A model generated the notes under the pieces. The model was not told where the DNA came from. It saw only the letters and a list, made by a program, of their open reading frames with translations, and did not search any database. Shown here piece after piece: positions 11,768 to 22,301 of a stretch of 32,966 nucleotides of DNA. Position numbers and translations under genes: made by a program. Source of the DNA: Sphingomicrobium sp. (GTDB lineage: Bacteria; Pseudomonadota; Alphaproteobacteria; Sphingomonadales; Sphingomonadaceae); contig JAUJOV010000013.1 of assembly GCA_030447545.1 (NCBI GenBank), positions 29,615 through 62,580 on the forward strand. The letters are read 5' to 3'. Within the stretch, counting starts at the first letter, position 1, and each line of letters opens with the position of its first letter.

Positions 11768-11858
11768 CGTCACCCGCGGCTTGGGTCCGGAGGTCCATCT
11801 TCTTCTGCGATCGAACACACGCCCGGAAAGAAGGTGGGATGCCGTGATCGGGACGACG
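11768..11858. repeat. Imperfect palindromic intergenic repeat-like element
   Basis: Between rsfS and rlmH, CGTCACCC at one end and GGGACGACG at the other frame a pair of inner arms. CCATCTTCTT (11795-11804) pairs with AAGAAGGTGG (11828-11837) with one G-T pair. The layout resembles the dispersed palindromic elements of sphingomonads and other proteobacteria that start CGTCA and end TGACG. No second copy is seen in the window, so the repeat status is inference. Confidence 0.4.
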
Positions 11859-11877
11859 ATTCCAGGATAGCCGACAG

Positions 11878-12301
11878 ATGCTCCTTCACATCGTGGCGCG
11901 CGGGCGGATCGGGCGCGGCCCCGAGGCCGATCTCGTCGAACGCTATCTGAAGCGCGTTTCCTGGCCCACCAAACTTACCGAGCTTGCGGAGAGCGGCGGC
12001 AAGCTTTCCTCCCCGCCGGAGAACGGCGTCACCATATTGCTGGACGAAAAAGGCGAGCAATTGGGATCCCTCGCCCTTGCGCAAAGGCTCGAACAATGGC
12101 GCGACACGGGCAAGCGCGAGGCACGGTTCGTGATCGGCGGCGCCGATGGATCTGATGATGCGGCGCGCGCTTCCGCCGACCTCCTCATCGCCTTCGGCCA
12201 GGCCACCTGGCCGCACCTCCTTGCGCGGGCCATGCTGGCGGAGCAATTGTGGCGGGCCACGTCAATCCCTTGCCAACCACCCCTATCATCGCGAAGGCTG
12301 A
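11878..12301 (+). CDS. rlmH: 23S rRNA pseudouridine-1915 methyltransferase RlmH (one frameshift)
   Basis: RlmH is a SPOUT-fold methyltransferase that modifies helix 69 of 23S rRNA. MLLHIVARGRIGRGPEADL starts the protein; ITILLDEKGEQ-like and RFVIGGADGSDD form the SAM-binding knot, and RAMLAEQLWRATSI the C-terminal helix. The frame then departs from the family. Removing one C from the CCC at about 12267 restores LANHPYHREG and a TGA at 12299-12301, the normal RlmH end. This is a clean single-base homopolymer case and argues strongly for sequencing error rather than decay. About 140 residues when repaired. Confidence 0.93.
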
Positions 12302-12443
12302 TCGATATTCATGGCAGGCAGAGGGATATAGCGGTGACGGGCGAGACGAGCGCAACGATGAGGTGGCCAGTGCCCCCTCCTGCGCAGCCCTGCTCTGGCG
12401 ACGGGGGCGGCCTGCTCAACTGACCGAAAAGAAGTTTAGGCGC

Positions 12444-13606
12444 ATGCGCACGCGCCTCCTCCTTCCTGGACTTGCGGCTGCAGCCCTGGTCGGCGGCCTT
12501 GCAGCCGCGCAGGAGCGGCTCACCGAGGCCGAAGCCCTGGTGCTGGCCAAGCGCCAGGCGGACGAAGCCACCGAGCGCTCTCGGAGGCTCGAGCGCCAGG
12601 CGGCCGCCGCGACCAGCGAAGCGGCCAAGGCTCGGGCCGCCGCGTCCGCCCTCATCGCCCGGATCGAGGCGGCGGAAGCAGACATCACCGCGGCCGAGAC
12701 GCGGATCCGGATCATCGATGCGCTGCGCGTCCAGCAACGCGCGTCTTGCCGAGCGCCAGGGCCCGGTGGTGCGCCTCACCGCCGCCCTTCAGACGATGGC
12801 GCGCAGACCGCCGGCGCTTGCGCTGGTGCAGCCAGGATCGGTCCATGACGTGGTCCACGTCCGCTCGTTGCTCGCCTCCACCCTGCCGGTGATCCGCGCC
12901 CGCACCGCCAGCCTGCGCGAGGAAATCAAGGCCGGGAACCGGCTCCGCGAACAGGCTGAAACCGCGCGCGCCTCGCTGCTCGAGGGCCAGGAGGAACTGC
13001 GCGAGCAGCGCTTGGCCCTGGCGCGGCTCGAGGAGCGCGAGCGCGCCCGATCCCGGTCGCTCGCCAGCTCCGCCCTTTCCGAATCCGATCGGGCGCTCGC
13101 CTTCAGCGAGGAAGCGCGCGACCTTTCCGCGCTGATGGGCACGCGGCAATATCAGGCCCGCATCCGTTCAAGCCTCGCCCAGCTGCCAGGTCCCGTGCTC
13201 CGCCCCGGCACGCCTGCAGAGCCGGAGCGCGCCGCCCCCCGCCGCTACATCCTCCCGGTCGACGGACGGCTCGTCACCGGCATGGGGGAGATTTCTCCGA
13301 CGCCGGCGTTCACGCGCGGGGGCTTACCTTCGAGACGGACGGCGGCACCGATGTGATCGCGCCGCGGGCCGGGCGCGTCGTTTATGCCGGCAATTTCCGA
13401 AGCTACGGCCGGATCGTGATCCTCGATCATGGCGGCGGATGGACGACGCTCATCACCAATTTCGAGGATATCGTCGTACCGGTCGGCCGGACCATCCCGA
13501 TGGGCGCGCCCGCCTCGGCCGGACGCCGCGCAGATCCTCCAGGGTCACGGTGGAGCTTCGCCGGGACGGCCGGCCGGTTCCAATCGCGCCTCTTCTCCTG
13601 GGCTGA
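12444..13606 (+). CDS. envC: Murein hydrolase activator EnvC-like, degenerate LytM/M23 domain (frameshifted)
   Basis: EnvC-type proteins are periplasmic coiled-coil proteins that activate cell-wall amidases at division. MRTRLLLPGLAAAALVGGLAAA is a signal peptide. Long Ala/Glu/Arg-rich coiled-coil segments follow (about bases 12510-13170), then a LytM domain: RYILPVDGRLVTGMGE, DVIAPRAGRVVYAGNF, GRIVILDHGGGWTTLITNF. The active M23 signatures are degenerate: no HxxxD where it would precede the IAPRAG segment, and the usual HxH after TTL is replaced by ITNF. That is normal for non-catalytic EnvC activators. The end VELRRDGRPVPIAPLL and TGA at 13604-13606 come from a third frame. At least three indels. 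It lies between rlmH and ctpA. Confidence 0.85.
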
Positions 13607-13735
13607 TCCGTCCCGTACCGGGGGCAGGGGAGAGGCAGAGCGCCCGCGGGACAGCCGCCATTCATCCCTCGTTCCTTTTCGCGACGCTAAAAAGGCTGTA
13701 AAAGCGCTCCAAAGCCCTCTCCGAGCAGGACAATC

Positions 13736-15082
13736 ATGGCCCGGAAATCTACTTCGATCCCTCGCCCTTGTCAGCGGCGTTGCCCTCATCCCCGCGGCGA
13801 CCTCCTCCTTCGCCGCCGTCGACGTCGATACCTATCGCGAGCTCGACGCCTTCATGAGCGTGTTCGAGCGCGTCCGCTCCGAATATGTCGAAACGGTCGA
13901 CGACAAGACCCTGCTGCGGGGCGCGATCGACGGCATGCTGAATTCACTGGATCCACATTCCTCCTACCTGGACGAGAAGGGCTTCAAGGCCCTGATGACC
14001 ACGACCGAGGGCAATTATGGCGGCCTCGGCCTCAACGTGACCCAGGAGGACGGCGCCGTGAAAGTGATCGCCGCCACCGAAGGCACGCCTGCCGATCGCG
14101 CCGGGATCAAGGCCGGCGACTATCTCACCCACATCGACGGCAAGCTCGTTTATGGCGGTACGCTCGACGAGGCGGTCGACCAGATGCGCGGCCCGCCCGG
14201 AACAACGGTCAAGATCACCGTGGTGCGCCCGGGCCGCGACAAGCCGTTCGACGTGTCGATCACTCGAGCCATCATCGAGCTTCCAGCCGTGAAGTGGGAG
14301 ATCAAGGACCGGGTCGGCGTGATCAACGTCAACACCTTCAACAAGGTCACCACCGAAGCGACGCTCGCAGCGATGAACTCGATCGAGAAGTCGCTCGGCG
14401 GCAAGCCGCTCGGCTATATTCTCGATCTTCGCTCGAACCCGGGCGGCTGCTCGACCAGGCGATCAGCCTGTCCGACGCCTTCCTCGAGCGCGGCGAGATC
14501 GTCTCGCAGCGCGGCCGCAAGAAGGGCGACATCGAGCGCTACTACGCAAAGCCCGGCGATGCCGCGAACGGCCTGCCAGTGATCGTGCTGGTCGACGCGG
14601 GCTCCGCCTCGGCAGCCGAGATCGTCGCGGGCGCGCTCCAGGAGCATCACCGCGCGATCGTGATGGGCGACCGCACCTTCGGCAAGGGCTCGGTGCAGAC
14701 CCTGCTTCCCTTGAGCCAGAGCACGGCGCTCCGCCTCACCACGGCGCGCTACTACACGCCATCCGGCCGCTCGGTGCAGGAAGGCGGCATCACGCCCGAC
14801 ATCGCCGTGCCGCAGCTTTCGGATCCCGATTACAAGGCGCGCCCGCGCCTTCGCGAGGCCGACCTTCGCCGCCATCTCATCAACGAGATCAAGGTCGAGG
14901 ACGATGTCATCCAGGACGACGGCAAGCCCGATCCGCGCTTTGCCGCCACGTCCGAGGAGCTGAAGAAGAAGGGCATAACCGACTTCCAGCTTCATTATGC
15001 GCTGCAGACGATCGGCCGCCTGGGCAAGACGCAGGCGGCGGCGGTGCCGGCGGCAGGCGGCAGGAAATCCGGCACGCGCTGA
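13736..15082 (+). CDS. ctpA: Carboxy-terminal processing protease CtpA, S41 family (two frameshifts)
   Basis: This is an exported PDZ-containing serine protease that trims envelope proteins and peptidoglycan enzymes. ATG at 13736 gives MARK; dropping one A near 13745 joins it to NLLRSLALVSGVALIPAATSSFA, a signal peptide. The mature part has YVETVDDKTLLRGAIDGML and DPHSSYLDEKGF. The PDZ domain reads YGGLGLNVTQEDG to VKITVVRPG. The S41 core has the nucleophile Ser in DAGSASAAEIVAGAL and the general-base Lys in GDRTFGKGSVQT. A second indel, a missing C at about 14448 within GGC GG-CTGCTC, separates the halves. About 450 residues, usual length. A strong hairpin follows at 15089. Confidence 0.92.
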   Translation: MARKSTSIPRPCQRRCPHPRGDLLLRRRRRRYLSRARRLHERVRARPLRICRNGRRQDPAAGRDRRHAEFTGSTFLLPGREGLQGPDDHDRGQLWRPRPQRDPGGRRRESDRRHRRHACRSRRDQGRRLSHPHRRQARLWRYARRGGRPDARPARNNGQDHRGAPGPRQAVRRVDHSSHHRASSREVGDQGPGRRDQRQHLQQGHHRSDARSDELDREVARRQAARLYSRSSLEPGRLLDQAISLSDAFLERGEIVSQRGRKKGDIERYYAKPGDAANGLPVIVLVDAGSASAAEIVAGALQEHHRAIVMGDRTFGKGSVQTLLPLSQSTALRLTTARYYTPSGRSVQEGGITPDIAVPQLSDPDYKARPRLREADLRRHLINEIKVEDDVIQDDGKPDPRFAATSEELKKKGITDFQLHYALQTIGRLGKTQAAAVPAAGGRKSGTR

Positions 15083-15088
15083 GCCCAA

Positions 15089-15115
15089 GCGAGGTCCGGC
15101 CGCGCCGGGCCTCGC
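15089..15115 (+). terminator. GC-rich hairpin after ctpA (terminator-like, no U-tract)
   Basis: GCGAGGTCCGG pairs with CCGGGCCTCGC over 11 bp, with one G-T pair, around a CCGCG loop, six bases past the ctpA stop. No run of T follows, so it may terminate poorly or protect the mRNA 3' end. Confidence 0.5.
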
Positions 15116-15156
15116 GCTGAGCGTTTCGGGGTGGTGAGTTTGAAAGGAGACTTGAG

Positions 15157-15480
15157 ATGCGTCACCTTGTTCTGCTCAACGCCTTAATGATCCTCGGCGG
15201 CGCCTCGGTCGCCAGTGCCGCTCCGGGCGCCGTTGTTCAAACGTCGAAGGCGAAGACCACATCCACCGGCGAGCGGTGCCAGCGGTCCAACGTCATCCTC
15301 GCCCAGCGCGGGAAGTCGTTGCGCGGGAACAAGCTTGGCGAACTCCTCCCGGCGACCTCGATGCTCACCGTGGTCCTGCGCGGCAGAATGGCTGCTACGT
15401 ACCGGTGATCGTCCGGAAGGGGTATGGGGACGACCGCGGCGCCCGCGCCGCAGCCGCGGCGGCCGCTCCGCCGCTAGCGG
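15157..15480 (+). CDS. Small exported protein of unknown function (frameshifted, end uncertain)
   Basis: The family is unknown. AAAGGAGAC (about 15142-15150) is a strong ribosome site ahead of MRHLVLLNALMILGGASVASAAPG, a clear signal peptide with an ASA-A cleavage site. The next part reads ERCQRSNVILAQRGKSLRG and GNKLGEL, then shifts frame into PPGDL and another frame into QNGCYVPVIVRKGYG. The ordered pieces suggest a 75-90-residue mature periplasmic protein with two Cys residues. The true stop is not identified because the frame stays open through an Ala-rich stretch around 15440-15480. Two or more indels. Confidence 0.5.
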
Positions 15481-16184
15481 CTCGCTTTCCAGCGACACCA
15501 GGATTTACAATCAAAGTCTGGGTCAGACCAGCTGGTCCAGACGCTGAAAGAGCGGCCTGGCCCAGGGGCGCAGGTCGCTCTTGTCTCTTCGTTCTGGCAC
15601 CTCGCCCGATTTTTATCCGGGCCGCCGAGGTGCAGCGGGATGGAGTGTCAGGCGCGTCGCCACATCGGCAGCTTTTCGGCGGATTGATTTTCGTCTGGAC
15701 CATTCCGGCTCCTCGCAGGGAACAGTGTCAGCATCCCGCGTCCCTTTGGCTCGGTAAACTCCCCAACACGCCGCTGAACTTGGATTTGGGCCATCTGTGC
15801 CTCCATTCAGGTATGGGAAGAACGCGCCGAGATAGAAACCGGTTCCGAAACAACCGGCAGTCGACGGCACTTGTCCCGCCTCGGGGTCACGCGAATTGCG
15901 TCTGCTGACGTCATGGATCGGGCGCGCTCGCCTCACGCGGATCGGCGGCGTCGGCCGTCAGCCACTTGAGCCGCGCATAAGATGCTGAAGCGCGGAGGCG
16001 CATCGTCAGCAGCAATGAAATCGGAACGGCTTCCGCGCATCGGCATAATTCCGTTGCAGCGCCGGGCCCCGCCGTTTTGACATCTGGAAGACAAGACGAG
16101 GATCAGCGGGAAAGCGAGTGGACGGCTCCTCAGGAAGGAAGCGAGAGAGTGTCGAGCGTCCCCGCAGCAGCAGCAGTCCGCCCG
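15481..16184. other. About 700 bases without an assignable gene
   Basis: Open frames exist on both strands but none carries a sequence I recognise. One candidate on the minus strand starts at 15794 (MAQIQVQRRVGEFTEPKGRG) and stops at 15648; it has plausible codon use but is only 48 residues and could be the first piece of a frameshifted gene. A hairpin-like GTCTGG...CCAGAC lies at about 15518-15541 without a U-tract. No tRNA or repeat array is seen. Confidence 0.4.
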
Positions 16185-16651
16185 TCACAGCCCTGGCGTG
16201 CCCACCTCCCGCGTCGCCGATATCCGCTCCAGCAGCCGCACCATATGCTCGCGCGCTTCCTTGCTGAGGCGAACATATTGGCCGCGGCGATCGATCTCGT
16301 CGCGGCAGCGTTCGACGAGGCCCCTGCGTTCCATTTCGGAGGAGGTAGCGCAGCGCCGTGCTGGCGGGCACGGCCGCGCCGATGCAGGCGCTGCTGATGC
16401 GCACCGACTCGGCCCTCCTCCTCGCAGGCGAACAGGTCGAGCAAAATGTCCCAGGCGGGCTCGCCGAACAGGCCCTTGCTCAAGAAATCGTCGCGCAGCC
16501 GGCGCTCCCGGTGGAGCGCGCGCGCCAAACTGCCAAGGCGGCTCCTGGTCTGCGTACGCCTCCACTCCCCTGGTCGGTCAAAACCAAGTCCCCCAAGAAG
16601 TGGAGAAGCGTAGTTGGCAAAAGCGACTTGCGACAGAGAATTTACCTCCAT
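16185..16651 (-). CDS. MarR-like winged-helix transcriptional regulator (frameshifted)
   Basis: The pieces read on the minus strand in order. MEVNSLSQVAFANYASPLLGG (ATG at 16651) is followed by LARALHRERRLRDDFLSKGL and GEPAWDILLDLFACEEEGR. A second frame gives VRISSACIGAAVPASTALRYL, the recognition-helix region, and a third gives MERRGLVERCRDEIDRRGQY followed by VRLSKEAREHMVRLLERIS, the wing and C-terminal helix of MarR-type regulators. The repaired length is about 150 residues, normal for the family. Two or three indels. No target can be named; the neighbouring VOC gene and the PIN-like remnant lie upstream on the same strand. Confidence 0.7.
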
Positions 16652-16733
16652 TTTGAGGCGACCTGCTGGGATGAATGATGATTTCCCAGCTCGCATGTTA
16701 AGGAAGAGAACGTAACTAGAACATTGTTTGGAA

Positions 16734-16930
16734 TCAAGCTCGCCGCTGGTCGAGCGGCTCAAGCAGTGCCGGGTTGGTGATGTTCCCGCAGCGGAGCCAC
16801 AGTAGAGCAAAGCGGTCCGGCAGGCGCAGGGCACAAAGTCCTCATCCTTGCTGATCAGGATCGCGCCAGAATCCTCCGCTGTCCGTGCAATCTCACTGTC
16901 TTGATCGCCCCACCCATAAGCTGAGCGATT
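16734..16930 (-). pseudogene. DUF5615 (PIN-like) toxin remnant
   Basis: The minus strand reads YGWGDQDSEIARTAEDSGAI and LISKDEDF, then after a one-base shift LPDRFALLWLRCGNITNPALL. These match the central and C-terminal parts of the DUF5615 PIN-like family, putative toxin nucleases; GDQDSEIA and SKDEDF hold the acidic residues. The N-terminal strand with the first acidic residue (typically FLIDxQLPP) is absent: only about 40 bases separate this from the VOC stop at 16971. The usual DUF433 antitoxin partner is also absent. Unlike the housekeeping genes nearby, part of this gene is missing, so I call it a remnant. Confidence 0.55.
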
Positions 16931-16970
16931 GGCGCGTCACTTCAAATCCGGTGCTTTGCCCCGTCTCACA

Positions 16971-17269
16971 CTACAGACTTATTCCCGGATTTCCGCGCCG
17001 AACACCCTGCCCGTCCGGCGCCCGGATCAGCAGCTCGCGCTGTCCATGGTCCTTGTCGGCGGCCCGTGCACGTGCTCCTCCGGCAGCGCGTTGAGCCTCA
17101 GCTTCAGCTCGGCATGGATCGCATCGACGTCGCGGACGTCGACATAATAAGCGAAGCGGTCCCGCCCGCCCTGGAAAATGTGCGCGTCCGGCGCCGCGAG
17201 GATCCTCAGCCCCGCGCCCTCGCGCTCACCAAGGGAGATACGGATCGCAGCCGGCTCCCTAAATCTCAC
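16971..17269 (-). pseudogene. Glyoxalase/VOC-family protein lacking its N-terminal part (frameshifted)
   Basis: VOC proteins are small metal-dependent enzymes or resistance proteins built from paired beta-alpha-beta-beta-beta modules. The visible part starts VRFREPAAIRISLGE (GTG at 17269), continues ILAAPDAHIF, FAYYVDVRDVDAIHAEL, ALPEEHVHGP and, in another frame, ELLIRAPDGQG. The second module is intact in content, including Glu of RELLIRAPDG and a His in the HVHGP segment. The first strand and helix, which should lie upstream and are needed for a full domain, are missing. The sequence turns abruptly AT-rich at 17270, where the RES-Xre operon region begins. Truncation by an insertion is the likeliest reading, but a further indel cannot be excluded. 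Confidence 0.6.
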
Positions 17270-17276
17270 CAGTGGA

Positions 17277-17318
17277 ACGTTTTAATTTCATAAATTGACA
17301 TCATGAAATTAAAAACGT
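17277..17318. promoter_or_regulatory. Long inverted repeat, candidate operator-promoter of the RES-Xre operon
   Basis: ACGTTTTAATTTCAT (17277-17291) and ATGAAATTAAAAACGT (17303-17318) are inverted repeats identical except for one extra base in the right arm, separated by 11 bases. A perfect TTGACA (17295-17300) sits in the spacer and faces the operon; no convincing -10 is seen. The 17341 start follows with AGGAG at 17331-17335. An autorepressor site for the Xre protein is an inference from family behaviour. Confidence 0.6.
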
Positions 17319-17340
17319 CATAGCGCTTCTAGGAGACCTT

Positions 17341-18623
17341 ATGGCGGCTACGATCCATCAGCTACGTCCGACAGCCCTGTCGCCGGGATATCCGCGTCGC
17401 CATAATGGCCATAGATGGTTGGATGCTGAGCATGGTTGGACCGGCGTTCCCGCTCCCTTTTCCGCCGCTTTGTCTTTGAAGCTGCGACATCAAAAAGAAC
17501 AGAAGCATCTAGTAGACGCGCTGAGGAAGGCCGGCTGTGAGATTGTCCTTGATCCAAATTTCGCGGAGCGGTTCTCCTGGGAAGTTTGGCTCCTCGTTGC
17601 CAACCTTCCTTGGGCTCATCCGGACCGGCCATGGGAGCCCAGCGACTTTGGCCGGGGCAGAAATTTAGACACCGCCTGTCTGATCGCCGAGTTTGCGGTG
17701 GCTCATCAGGTGCACGCCGTTCTGACCTTTAGCCACGTTGAGGCTTCGAGTGATGACTGGCGGTCCGTCGACCTGAATTTGGCAGCTGCCCTTCGGTCCG
17801 CGCTTGATCGGTGCGGTGGACAGAACATTGCAATCGACTATCAGCTGGATCACACGCATAACGGCGCTCCGGGATGAGCAATTTGTTCGCCGCGCGGTCC
17901 TTGAATTCGGGAGCTCGATCACCTATGGCTGCGGGTATCCGGCTTTGGTGCACATGCCACAGGAGAGGGGACAAGGCGGTTTATTGAGGGGGCTCGCGGC
18001 TTTCATGATCTGAATCGTTCTGTAGTGTCAGACATGGGTGGCGGGTTTTTGCCGCACTCGCTGCAGCGAGTTTCGGAGCAATTGGGGCCTTGGCACACGG
18101 GATTGCGCTACGGGAGGATTTTAGGGACGGGGAATATCTTCGAAAGAAGCCAGGCGGCGGCGGCGGGGGCGGATCGCGGATTTATGTGCCGGAGCTTGAT
18201 CGGTATCTGACGGCAGAGCAACTCTCGAGCGTTTTAACCGCGCGAGGAGCGCGAACACGTTTAGTGTGTCGCGACACTTCATGTTGCCCACACGGCAGGG
18301 ACGACATGGTTGAGCGCTACAAGCGTCACTTTACGTTTCAGCGTGCCCGTCAACTGGAGGATTTGAGCCGGGTGGTCTCGCCGGGCTGAACATTTTCTTC
18401 TGAATCATCTAGCGCCGGCAGTCCGCACCTCTCGGGTAGTTGCTAACTATAAGCTTGAAGATCCAAAGGTAAAGGAAGTTTTGGTGAAGGAGAAAGGCCG
18501 ACTATTAAGGATGCTGATGCCTTGAGCGCGTTATATGAGAATGGATTTTCAGAGTCTCGATCCACATCACCTGTATTTAGAGGATCCCAGAGCACTCTAG
18601 CTGTTTTGATTGGGCAAATATAA
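17341..18623 (+). CDS. Unrecognised ~427-residue protein cotranscribed with RES-Xre, possible TIM-barrel/metal-binding protein (frameshifted)
   Basis: I do not recognise a named family. From MAATIHQLRPTALSPGYPRR the first 170 residues are in one frame, including KLRHQKEQKHLVDALRKAG, IVLDPNF, LPWAHPDRPWEPSDF and GGQNIAIDYQL. Continuation needs four or five indels: ITALRDEQFVRRAVLEF, then TRRFIEGARGFHDLNRSVVS and DMGGGF, then LAAASFGAIGALAHGIALRE. A Gly run (18150-18175), RIYVPELDRYLTAEQL, LVCRDTSCCPHGRDDM, FQRARQLEDLSRV, and HFLLNHLAPAV with NYKLEDPKVKEVL follow, to TAA at 18621. Alternating strand-loop pieces (VLDPNF, IAIDYQL, VVSDMGGG, AIGALAHGI) resemble a TIM-barrel, and the Cys/His cluster a zinc site. 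Both are inference. Two bases separate it from the antitoxin gene, implying one transcript. Confidence 0.7.
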
Positions 18624-18625
18624 AT

Positions 18626-18963
18626 ATGTCAGGAGCAGTTGCAAATCTGCTAGAGCATCTAAGAACTCGAGGCGGCTTGAGAGGCAGTGATATTGCAATG
18701 TAGCAGCCGTTTCACCAGCCACAGTGTCACGTTGGACACAGGGGCGGCTTACGCCACATCCTAAGACCGAACTTTTAATATCAGACTTACGGTACGTAGT
18801 TGACCGCCTAAGCGAGTTTTATACGGCGGATGAAACCTGTATGTGGCTATACTCACGACACCGTCTACTTGATGAAAAGCGCCCTATTGACCTGATAAAT
18901 CAAGGCAGAACGGACAATGTCTTATCGATAATTGCTAGTCTGGATGAAGGGGCCTACACCTGA
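18626..18963 (+). CDS. Xre/MbcA/ParS-type antitoxin (one frameshift)
   Basis: This is the antitoxin partner of RES toxins, usually a DNA-binding dimer that neutralises the toxin and represses its own operon. It starts MSGAVANLLEHLRTRGGLRG and runs into SDIA; restoring one A in GCAATGTAG (about 18697) gives NVAAVSPATVSRWTQGRLTP, a helix-turn-helix. The C-terminal half is the toxin-binding domain: LRYVVDRLSEFY, CMWLYSRHRLLDEKRPIDLI, and GRTDNVLSIIASLDEGAY, the DUF2384-type signature. About 112 residues. The start lies 2 bases after the upstream gene's stop and the end 3 bases before the toxin start. Its base composition is clearly lower in GC than the flanking housekeeping genes. Confidence 0.85.
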
Positions 18964-18966
18964 AAC

Positions 18967-19489
18967 ATGCCCGCTCGGCGTGTCCACGATGGTGAGATCC
19001 TCGATTTCCTAGAGGCCTGATCCTGTCGAGCGTGATATCACGGCTGGCGGACAGTCCGTGCGCAGCGCGATCCCACAAGAGCAGTGGCAACCGGGCGCTG
19101 GAGCCCCCTGGCGAGTTTGAGGTTCTTTATACTTCCGGGCAGGAAGCTGGGTCCTCGCAGAGATCGGCTACCGGTTGATGCTTGAGCCGGTGTGGCCGTC
19201 AAAGATTTTGCACGAGCTTCATCGGCTGCAAGTGCGGCTAGAGCGCGTCTATGATTTGTCAGACTTCATGACCCTGGAGCGGCTGGGGATCACCGGAGCG
19301 CACATACGAAACCACGTCAGGACGCAGGAAGTTGCAGCTGCCGTGCGCTTTCTCGAAGCAGATGGCATAATCGTCCCAAACGCGCGTCATCCCTCCGTGA
19401 ATTTGGTGGTGTTTGTAGATCGAGCTGACGTGGATGATATCCGCGTACTTAAATCAGAAGCAGTCGATTGGAACCTCTGGAGGCAATGA
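18967..19489 (+). CDS. RES-domain toxin, NAD+-degrading (frameshifted)
   Basis: RES toxins act as NAD+ hydrolases or phosphorylases and cause growth arrest. ATG at 18967 gives MPARRVHDGEILDFLEA. After an indel the next frames supply NRALEPPGEFEVLYTS, then LAEIGYRLMLEPVWPSKIL, QVRLERVYDLSDFMTLERLG, VAAAVRFLEADGIIVPNA, HPSVNLVVFVDRAD and DIRVLKSEAVDW. The named RES residues are identifiable in order: an Arg in the WRTVRAARS-like early segment, Glu in LAEIGYRL, and Ser in HPSVNLVVF. Repaired length is about 173 residues, typical. Three bases separate it from the antitoxin stop. A weak hairpin at 19497 follows. At least three indels; the final 105 residues are uninterrupted. Confidence 0.85.
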
Positions 19490-19496
19490 ATCGGAG

Positions 19497-19513
19497 GAAG
19501 CCTTCCGGGCTTC
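19497..19513 (+). terminator. Weak hairpin after the RES toxin gene
   Basis: GAAGCC pairs with GGCTTC around TTCCG eight bases past the toxin stop. No U-tract follows, so termination is uncertain. Confidence 0.3.
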
Positions 19514-19625
19514 ATAGGCCTCCCTTCCCCGTTCGCCCGCGCTTGCTACAGGCCCGCCAAGCCAAACTAAACGCCGGCTCCCGCGATCTGCGGTGGAGCC
19601 CACGCACAGCGGAAGGACATGACGC

Positions 19626-22297
<2,672 letters not shown>

Positions 22298-22301
<4 letters not shown>

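Noticed and set aside
15648-15794. Minus-strand 48-residue frame as a DUF736-type protein
   Set aside because: The similarity is limited to the first few residues and general length; not enough to assign the family.
16930-16960. A tRNA T-loop-like string (CACTTCAAATCCGGTG)
   Set aside because: The five bases on either side of TTCAAAT do not pair and no acceptor, D or anticodon arms are present.
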